Shown here: positions 1-8,200 of the stretch, piece by piece
How positions within the stretch are numbered: position 1 is the first letter of the stretch
Layout of the letters: the number at the start of each line of letters is the position of its first letter
Virus record (IMG/VR): IMGVR_UViG_3300023278_003141
Location: 1-22,515 of that record
Direction: 5' to 3' (one strand)
Source of the DNA: a virus
Length of the DNA stretch: 22,515 bases
The notes under the pieces: model-generated
What the model was told of the DNA's origin: nothing
The model's database searches: none
Seen by the model: the letters and a program-made list of their open reading frames with translations, nothing else
Made by a program: the position numbers and the translations under genes

Positions 1-431
1 GCTCAAAAGCTTTTTCTTATTTCAGCGTCATAACAAAAAATTGGTTTATACATCAAGTAAAGAAGCGCGGCAAAAAGAATCGACTGGAAGTAGACATTAA
101 TGAGATGCCAAGAGAGCAAGAATTAAAGCATGTATCTATAGAAAATCCATATCAAGAAAATCGAGAGCATGATGAATTTTTTATATTTTTAAGACAAGAG
201 ATAGACTCTTGGGAACACAAAAATATGAAAGAAAATGAAGAAAAGGTTCTAAATGCAGTTAAAATATTGTTTGAAAGCTCTTCTGATATAGAAATTTTCA
301 ATAAGAAAGCTATTTACCTATATCTAAGAGAGATAACTGGCTTGAATACAAAGCAGGTTGTTAACAACCTAAATAAAATGAGAGTCAAATACAAAGTTTT
401 TAAAAAGAAGTGGGAGATGGGAGACTTATGA
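1..431 (+). CDS. Late-transcription sigma factor, T4 gp55-like (5' end outside the window)
   Basis: The reading frame is open from base 3 to the stop at 429-431, with no stop upstream, so this is the C-terminal ~142 residues of a longer protein. The visible N-terminal segment reads AFSYFSVITKNWFIHQVKK and aligns by eye with the T4 gp55 stretch around HAYITQACFNAFVQRIKK: an aromatic/Y core, a spaced F, then a lysine pair. That part of gp55 is its sigma region 2-like core, which binds host RNA polymerase and melts late promoters. A charged linker follows, then a C-terminal helical block (about the last 60 residues, containing NKKAIYLYLREITGLNTKQV) that looks like a helix-turn-helix. An ATG at 105 exists, but it lies inside the continuous frame, after the sigma-like motif, so it is not the likely start. 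The gp55 identity rests on recalled sequence similarity. Another small phage sigma-like protein is the main alternative. Confidence 0.62.
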   Translation, partial: SKAFSYFSVITKNWFIHQVKKRGKKNRLEVDINEMPREQELKHVSIENPYQENREHDEFFIFLRQEIDSWEHKNMKENEEKVLNAVKILFESSSDIEIFNKKAIYLYLREITGLNTKQVVNNLNKMRVKYKVFKKKWEMGDL

Positions 432-727
432 AAAACCTCGATCATTATCTAAAAGATGCTATAGATAATATAAAAGAAGATCGTGAAGTTACACGAGAAC
501 TTCTAGATGATGTCATGAGGTACCTCTCAAAGTCAGAAGAACACCATCGTTCAGTTGGTCCTGTGGCTGCAAAATATGTTGAAACGTTACAGCGCTCAAA
601 CGAACAGTTAGTTAAGGTCTCTACGATTATCCAAAAACAACAACAAGGAGAGACTGGATTGTCAGATGATGACAAAGCAGATATCTTTGACATGCTTCAG
701 GGAAAAGACGCGGATGAGCAACAGTAG
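428..727 (+). CDS. Small charged helical protein coupled to the sigma gene, function unknown
   Basis: The gene encodes 99 residues starting at ATG 428. This start overlaps the upstream stop as ATGA, and a GGGAG at 419-423 sits just before it. A GTG at 410 in the same frame would add six residues but overlap the sigma gene further, so I prefer 428. The protein is hydrophilic and almost entirely helical by appearance, with a conserved-looking core (VGPVAAKYVETLQRSNEQLV) that could form a coiled coil. Its tail is acidic with a small hydrophobic cluster (DKADIFDML). I do not recognise the family with certainty. Two ideas fit: a gp33-like late-transcription co-activator, suggested by the sigma neighbour and acidic-hydrophobic tail, or a small packaging/terminase-type helper. 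Neither is shown by a diagnostic motif. Confidence 0.75.
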   Translation: MKNLDHYLKDAIDNIKEDREVTRELLDDVMRYLSKSEEHHRSVGPVAAKYVETLQRSNEQLVKVSTIIQKQQQGETGLSDDDKADIFDMLQGKDADEQQ

Positions 728-1328
728 CTGGAAACCAAATATTTTTGAGCTGAATCCTCACTCAAAAGATTCTATGGGCGAATATGATAGAGCCGCTGAT
801 GCTGATGGGATAGATCCGCTATATAAGGTTAGGGTTGCTATTAATGGATTTTATGAAGAAAAAAATAAATTAAAAAAAGAATCATCATGGAAAGCTATAT
901 GCTTACATTCTCATGTTCAATATTTTGATGATTTAAAGTCATATTCATTGGCTTCTGTTTTTAATAAAGAAGATGTGGGGGTAATTGTCGTTATAGCTAG
1001 AATTCCTGAACTTGATTCTATTATTCCATTTCCAGACATAGCTGGAGAATCACAGAACTTATCGGATCTATCAGCCAAACACCTCACCATGCACAGAAAA
1101 TTTACAAAAAGAATTGAAAGCCAAAAAGACATATCAACAATACCTTCTCCTGGTGACATCATTGAGGTCGACTTCGAGGGCGGTTCGCATTTAACTGGGA
1201 TTCCAATTTATTTGGGTATTTATGAAAGAGGTATCGGGATTATCCCAGATGGAAACAGCAGTGTTGATTCTGGAAAAGATGCTTTCTCTAGCAACGGCAA
1301 CGTCAATACATTAGATGGAGTATCTTAA
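714..1328 (+). CDS. Probable baseplate hub component with an OB-fold-like core
   Basis: The gene encodes 204 residues from ATG 714, overlapping the end of the previous gene by 14 bases. An AGGGAA at 699-704 gives a plausible ribosome site. An upstream in-frame ATG at 666 would add 16 residues deep inside the neighbouring gene and is less likely. The middle of the protein is rich in beta strands: VGVIVVIARIPELDSIIPFP at about residues 82-101, followed by a linker and then PSPGDIIEVDFEGG with a downstream IYLGIY. A proline-glycine-D-I-hydrophobic-V turn leading into a strand and an 'xYLG' strand is a pattern I associate with OB-fold hub and hub-associated proteins of contractile tails. No lysozyme catalytic signature is visible. 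Position directly before a spike-like gene supports a hub role. The assignment is inferred from fold pattern and context, not firm homology. Confidence 0.5.
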   Translation: MSNSSWKPNIFELNPHSKDSMGEYDRAADADGIDPLYKVRVAINGFYEEKNKLKKESSWKAICLHSHVQYFDDLKSYSLASVFNKEDVGVIVVIARIPELDSIIPFPDIAGESQNLSDLSAKHLTMHRKFTKRIESQKDISTIPSPGDIIEVDFEGGSHLTGIPIYLGIYERGIGIIPDGNSSVDSGKDAFSSNGNVNTLDGVS

Positions 1329-1330
1329 GA

Positions 1331-2221
1331 ATGGGCCTGACAAACAAAAGCAAACCTTCAGTAGACAGAAGAGAGACAGACGAGCAGAAAGCTGCATTAG
1401 AAGCTTCTGAATTTGGTTCTGGAATAGGTCTTAATAATGATCCTAGCTTTGAAAACCTTGTTGTCTTTGATCAAGCTCGCCGTGAAAAAGTACTTTCAAA
1501 TGACGATTCTTATATTGTCCTTGGCGGAGACAGGATAGCCAGTAAAGCCAGTGGTTATGGTGGTAAAGGTCACACCGGCGCACACATGATCGATTTAGTG
1601 GTTGGTAGAAATGATAGCTTAAAGGGTAATCCTGTATTCGCCCATGACGCTGCAAGGGTATATATTTCTCAAAAAACTGATGTTGATCGATCTTTTGGGT
1701 TGGTCGCGGGTACAGTAAAAAATCCAAAAGCTCGCTCTTCTGTAGCAATTAAAGCAGATGGAGTTAGGATCGTAGCTCGCGAGGGAATTAAGCTTGTAAC
1801 TATGGGAAAGGGTACTTTGAATTCTCACGGAAATAAGCTTCAGACTTATACTGGTATTGATCTGATCGCGGGAAATGATGATAGTGAAATGGAGCCGATT
1901 GCCCTTGCCGATACGACGGCTGAAGCAATGATGGCCATAATAGAATTAATAGAAAATCTCAGCAACATGTGTGAAAGCTTTTGGACTGAACAAGTTAAGT
2001 ATAATATTCAGATAGCGTCCCATGTGCATGTGGCGCCCTTTGGTCCAACAACACCAGCGCCAAATCTTGTGACAACCGGAATACAGGCCACAATAAAGGA
2101 TGTTGCAAAATCGGTGGCCCCAATGTATCTTCATCGGGTAAACTGCACACAAACTAAAGTTAATTACTGCAAGCCATACGCACAAAAATTTATTGGAAGC
2201 AGATATAATTACAGCAACTAG
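1331..2221 (+). CDS. Probable baseplate central-spike / hub structural protein
   Basis: The gene encodes 296 residues and starts two bases after the previous stop, with GGAG at 1317-1320 as ribosome site. The N-terminus (about residues 1-35) is charged and looks disordered. The middle contains short beta repeats such as SSVAIKADGVRIVAREGIKL at about residues 136-155, alternating hydrophobic residues with turns, as in the beta-prism or beta-helix part of phage tail spikes. Helical segments follow (AEAMMAIIELIENLSNM), then an HVH motif in HVHVAPFGPTTPAPNL near residues 232-247. HxH followed by GPT-x-P occurs in several tail spike and hub proteins, where the histidines can bind a metal at the tip. 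The position upstream of gp25 and gp6 fits the T4 hub/spike (gp5) slot, although no lysozyme domain is present. Spike identity is inferred from motifs and context. Confidence 0.58.
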   Translation: MGLTNKSKPSVDRRETDEQKAALEASEFGSGIGLNNDPSFENLVVFDQARREKVLSNDDSYIVLGGDRIASKASGYGGKGHTGAHMIDLVVGRNDSLKGNPVFAHDAARVYISQKTDVDRSFGLVAGTVKNPKARSSVAIKADGVRIVAREGIKLVTMGKGTLNSHGNKLQTYTGIDLIAGNDDSEMEPIALADTTAEAMMAIIELIENLSNMCESFWTEQVKYNIQIASHVHVAPFGPTTPAPNLVTTGIQATIKDVAKSVAPMYLHRVNCTQTKVNYCKPYAQKFIGSRYNYSN

Positions 2222-2229
2222 GTATAAAA
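2220..2229 (+). promoter_or_regulatory. Ribosome-binding site of the cysteine-rich giant gene, fused to the upstream stop
   Basis: The bases AGGTATAAAA run from the stop codon of the spike gene directly into the ATG at 2230. The AGG is the only Shine-Dalgarno-like element, so translation probably depends partly on coupling with the upstream gene. The same GGTATAAAAA string precedes the gp25 start at 9896. Confidence 0.5.
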
Positions 2230-5200
2230 ATGGCATTTGATAATCTTAGAAATGTAGAACCATTCATAAAATTAGTAAAAAATCTACTTCAAGAAATTGA
2301 AGGTATAGCTCTTCATGATGAACATAATGTTTCGGTTGCTAACGAAGAGTTGCCAATTAATGATGTGACGGAAGATGGAACACCCTATACGGCTTTAATT
2401 CCGGCGGCTACTAATCTCTGGACAGCGGAAGCACAAGGAGGCATTCCAGAAGTCTGGGCCTCTAAAAATGAATACTTTTTTTCATTGGTTTCTGAGCATG
2501 AGATACCATATCCATATCATACAGTAGCTGCCGAAAACGCCGGCGCGTTAGCTACGGGATTTTCTCTTTCTGGCGAGACAATATGTGATGCGCCAGAGGG
2601 AACATTGCCTATCGGAGAAAGAGCAAGACCATGGCTGGATGTCGGAAAGATAAAAAATGAAATGGATGCTAGCTCACCCTCCGGCGAATCAGGCGTTGCT
2701 CTAAATAAAAATGATGCCGCGGCAAGAATAGAGTTTTTGAGTCAAATATTGAAAATGTGTATCCTTTTACACGAAGGAGACTTCGATCAAGAAAATGCAT
2801 ACATGTTTCCAGCAAACCAAGATTTTAACAATAACGACATAAACACTAGTCCTTCAAAAGTAAGTAATAAAGTTTCACAATATTATTCAGGAGATCCAGC
2901 GGAGCTTCAAGGTATTGGCGTTGCAGCAACTGGTTTTTTAAGCAGTCATGGTAATGCAAGATTTAAATTTACTTCCCAACATAAAGACGGGCATCAAAAA
3001 GAATTAAATATAGATTCTTTTGCCGGATATCCTTCCCTGTTCGGCAGTGCACAACTTATATATGACCAGTTAACAACAGTTAATGACAACCTAGGTAAGT
3101 GGTCTCCAAAAACAGTTTACAATAGTTTAGATGAGCATGCCGGCCCAAATGTGGTTGATGTAGGTAGTCACCCTTCTTCTCTTAATCCTATCGATAGGGG
3201 ATTTTCTGCGATAGGGACATACGGCCCAGATGCAGCGCTCGCACACATTAGGGAAATAAGTATAGATCATGCAGAAGAATATGCAGATATAGGAGTTTAT
3301 AGTTCTGTAGTGTTGGCAGCATTAGAGGCAGCCCCCATTTTTAAGGGTCTGGATCTCGAAGATTTTGATACTACAGGCTATGAGATTGGCGAATCCAAAG
3401 CAATCATAACTCCTGGCTTGAGATGGAATGAATGGGAATGTGTAGCAAGTCTAGAAGGGTTTTTATTTTGGTCAAAAGAGTTAATAGAGCTTTTGACAAC
3501 ATATTACTCTGAATTCGCTCCAGCCCTTAAGGGACTGCCAGTTTTCTATGGCGGCCAAAGTTCGATAATTTATCCAAAACAAGATAGCCCAGTCGACACT
3601 CAAGAACAGATTGAGCTCGAATCAATTCTCGCTGGATACGATGATATTTCTATATTCGATATTCAAACTATGAGCGAAGAAGTGTTTAGGGACACCCTCA
3701 AAGTTACAGAAGATGTTAAAAGGTGGTGGTGTGATCTTTTAAGCATGACAGGCGTAGTGGAATTAGATTGCACAACGCTCACGGCAGAAGACCTTGCGCC
3801 AGAGTCCGCATTTTCCGCTGACATAGCAAAATGTGATCCAGAGCTAGAAGCCGCCGCAGAAGAGGAGTGTGCCACTTGCATACCAGATCCTAACGCTTTC
3901 GTTGTCGACTGGACTACGCTAAATGATGGTGCTTATTTTTTAAATGAGAAAACTTGTGAATATTCTGTTGTAGTAAGGACTAGCGAAGAAAATCCATATA
4001 ATAGTATAGGTGATTTATACTTGGCAGATGAAGTGGTAATCGGCGCACAAAGATTATTAAATGCATACATGAAGGCAGATACTCTAACATACACTGACTC
4101 CAATGGCAATGTATTTGAAGAATCCACAAGTAATGTGATATTTTCAGATGCACTAATTCAGTCTTATTTGGGTTTCTCTATCAAGTCAGAAGAGTTTCCT
4201 CATATACCTTCTGGTGGAATTTATGCCTCTACATCCCCCCTTATAAAAGGAAGAGTTTTAGTAGTTATACCCGCAATTTTATTTAATAAAATACCACAAA
4301 ACTTGGATTCTGTAAGGTCAATTGAGCCTCCGAAAACTGGCGCGGTTGTAAGGTTATTCACTAAAGATATAAACTTTATGGTTAAACAAATTGCCGGCGC
4401 CATGAGGTATTATGCAATAAATTATGCTTCATGGGTATTGTTGGAAAGGCAAGACTCTGGAGAAGACTATGGAGAGTTAAATTTAAATGTTCAGGCAGAA
4501 AATCTTGAATTATTTGCAAAAGATATTGAGATATACTTACAAAGCTTTGGGTATACCTTTAGAAGGGCAGAATATTTAGAAATTGGTTTTAACGAAAATT
4601 TAGATCAAATAGAATACATGTTGGTTAATGAGCCAGGCTGCCCACCTTTGCCGTTGATGGTCGACAGGCTGTCAGATGCAGAAAATATACTATATTCTTT
4701 TAGTGGTCGATGGTTTAACAGGAGATCTTTGGCGTATATACAAAGAATTCCCGATATACATAACGATGTTTCTGCTCGCGAGCCTTTGTCGTGGAATGAT
4801 TTTATTTTAAAATATACAGTGGATTTAAAAAATACAACTGAACTCAGTGAGGGCCTACCAGACAGCGCTCTTTATTGCTTGGCAGAGTCTCTTGTTGGTC
4901 CATTTGATGATTTATTAAAAGAAATATCTTTGGATGTTTTAGATCTGCCACAAGCATACGCTGACAAGATTAACAAAATGCTTTGCAGTGGCGACAAGTA
5001 CGACCGTCCAGACATCGAAATGGGAGATTGGGCAGCAATGTCCGAGAGGGCAGCCCTGCTCGCTTCAGAAGAATTCTTCGCCGGCGATGCAATGGTTGAT
5101 GATCTTCCACAGATTATAGCTGCGCTTGCCAGCGGAGGAGACGTTAAGGCTCTCTGGAAAGAGGTTTTTAACAAGTATGATTGGTGTGGGTGGCTAGCAT

Positions 5201-8200
5201 TAATAGATATGTTGTTAGGCTGTTTACTTAAAGGAGTGCCGGCCGCAGATGGTATAGCGATAATGGTGGAAGCTGCCCTTCGGGCCCTTCCTGATGATGG
5301 ACTACAGAGGCTATTTATAGGTCTAACACCAGAACAGCAGAATCAAATAGCAGCACAGGTTTCCGAGTCACTGGGGATAATTGCAGCCACTCCTCCATGG
5401 GAAAAAGAGTATGCAACTGGAACAAGCTACAGTACAGGTGGTACCAAAGAAAGTACCCCGACCATAACAGAAATATCAATCGAAAATGGTAAAAATCTTT
5501 GGAACCCCAATAATCAGCCAACTTCAGACTGGAACCCACAAGATACATCAGATGTCTATAATTATAGATCGACCCTCGATAGTGGTGATGAACATTACTT
5601 GTCCTCTATAGAAGGTCAGCAAGAAATGACATCTCTTTATCCATTTTTAGGGCCAGACCCTTTCGCACAATCAGGAATGGGAACGATTGCTACAGGCCTT
5701 CAAGATGTTGGCGAAGTAATAGTTAGTGCCTACAAGGATGCGATTCTAGGCACCATTGATACTGACGCGCTTTTGGGTCTATTAAATACACTACCAGGTG
5801 CTGAAATTCTTAGGACGACAATTTCTGCCGTAGACTGCGCAATACCTCCACTTTACGATCCGCCTTTGGATTCTTTTTTTAAAGATGTCGAAATGGATTT
5901 CTGCCGCGGCAACATATGTTTCGCTTCTTGTTTGCCGAAACTTCAAGGATTTAATATACCATCAAACTTGAAAGATATTTTGATGGAAGCGCTCCTTGAG
6001 GTGATCGAAAAACTAGTAGTTCAGGCTCTAATTAAGATAGTTTATACTATCATAAAAATGCTTCTGGATGCGCTCTGTAAGGCCCTTGGTGCCATTGGTG
6101 CCGCCGTTGAAGGCGCTATCACTGGAGATTTTCACGAGGCGTTTAAGGATGTATTCTGTAGTGAAGACATGTCCGATAAAGATATCGACGAGGCCGCAGT
6201 TGGCATGATTGCTGCCTTGAATGGTTGCGATCCAGAAATTTTGAGAGCAGTGGCTTCGGAGTTTGTATCTGATTTAACGCTAATTCTCACAGATCAAGAG
6301 CTTGTAGACCTTCTCAATGGAGATGCTGGTCCGACAACACTTGGCAAGATTGTGGAAATTGCAAAACTAATATATCCAGATACTTTTGGAACGTGTGATG
6401 GGTTCTCAAATGTAGAGGCTGCATCTCTAACGTTTTCCACTATTGGAAAAGTAGTTCCATCTAAATACAAAAATATAACACAGCCAACGTGTGGCCCGCT
6501 ATTGCCGTCTCTGTGTGAACCTTCTGCTTTACAAGAGTGGGAAGATTTGCAATGCTCTTTGCTACAGGAAAATAAAAGTTTAAGTTTGGAACAATGCACT
6601 GAGCAGTTAGATAACTTAAGATCAAGAATAAAACAAGACATATCCCAGTTGGCTCGTGTTGCCCATGAGGGGTTCATTGACATACCGGATATTATATCTG
6701 ATTCTGCTTATGGAGATCCTTGTGATGTAAGTAGTATTTTGCCATCTTCTGACCCTTCAACGAATGCGTTAATAGGTGAAATAACAAGCGGAATGTTTAA
6801 GACACTTAATTTACAACACACTCATGACATGACCAGCAACCAAGGTATTTTTAGTAGGGGTGGCATATTCAATATGATACTTAGCAATAAAAGGGGGAGA
6901 GGATTTGAGTCACATATGAAACAAGTTATGGACGAAAGAAAAAACCTTTTTCCGGAAAGAGTAGCTGGATATCTACAGGATTCTTATTTTAAAACGGGAG
7001 ACATGATATCAGATTCTTTTTCCACCTCTGAAGAGGAATCAAACCGCCCAAGCGTTTGGGGAGTTGATTATCCTAGAAAATTTAGGGTGTGTGATGTTGA
7101 TGTCTCTACAGAAAAGCTAGAAGAATACTCTTATTCAAGCCTGCAAAAACCTTTGTCTGCTTTACCGGGATATTTTGAGTATACTGGCTTCGGACAATCT
7201 GCGGAAATAGAGCAGGAGAACTTTTTAGAAGTATCAAAAAATCCAGATCTGACACTTAAATATGAAGACTACTTCGATGACGATAAAGATAGATACAAGT
7301 TTGATATGGAATATCACAACTTTCAAATAGTAGATGGAAAATCTGTGCTAAATGATTACTATAAGGTTAGAATTCATGAAACAGCTGAAACAACGGGTGA
7401 CGGAGATTTCGGTTCTTGGGTAGGTATTTCTGGTGAGCAATTGATGGAGTCAGAGGTGGCTTCATTAATATCGGAAGCAGAACAAGGCACAATAAATCTT
7501 AATATAGATGAATACCTTTCTGATAAAAAATCCCCCAAGAATTCTATATATGCTAAATATATTATGGAAGTAATTTCTGAATTGGAAGGGGATAAATCTT
7601 CTACAAACTTAAATGACTTCTTTGATGGCTTTTATGGACAATACGATGAAATATTTGAAAAATATTTAAGGCTATTTTCAAGTCGACTTGCTGATGATTC
7701 GAATCCTGCATTTGCCCATGGATTCCCAACGAGCTACGATTTATCCGAGCTTGATGAAGATGAAGAATATGATCCGTCCGCCGACTTCCCAGTGCCAGCA
7801 AAAGTATATTTAGATCAGACTTATAAAAACATATATACTGGAGAAAGCCAACCAATCCCCCCAGAGTCATATGGCGGCACCGCGGATAATCCTGCTTGGT
7901 TTATAACCCCTCCTGTTTTGGGTGGTGTTGCTGGGGTTCTTCAAGCTTTCGTTCCTTCCGAAGTTGGTTGCAAGCCAAGAAGATCTCCTACATGTGATTT
8001 CGAACAGCTTTCAGAATTATTTGATGAATACTATGATAAATTAAAAGATGATCCAAGATTGCAGCAAAATCCATCATGTGCCTCCGAGCCTCCATGGAGC
8101 AAAATATTAGATCGTTCAGCGCAAGCGGGAACGGAAACACTCATAAGGGCAATTATCAGAATATATTCTGTTGAAGCTATTATATCTGGCTTGCCGTCCT

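Noticed and set aside
410-427. GTG 410 as start of the second gene
   Set aside because: ATG 428 gives the classic ATGA overlap with a nearby GGGAG; the GTG would only add six residues inside the sigma gene.
105-431. Treating ATG 105 as the start of a complete 108-residue gene
   Set aside because: The frame is open to the left edge and the residues before 105 hold the sigma-like motif, so the gene is a partial longer one.
666-713. ATG 666 as start of the hub-like gene
   Set aside because: It would overlap the previous gene by more than 60 bases; ATG 714 has an AGGGAA in front and a 14-base overlap.
2221-2230. TATAAAAA before the giant gene (and again at 9888-9895) as a late promoter box
   Set aside because: Transcription would begin about a dozen bases further on, inside the coding sequence, removing the start codon and ribosome site. 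It is better read as the spacer after the Shine-Dalgarno.
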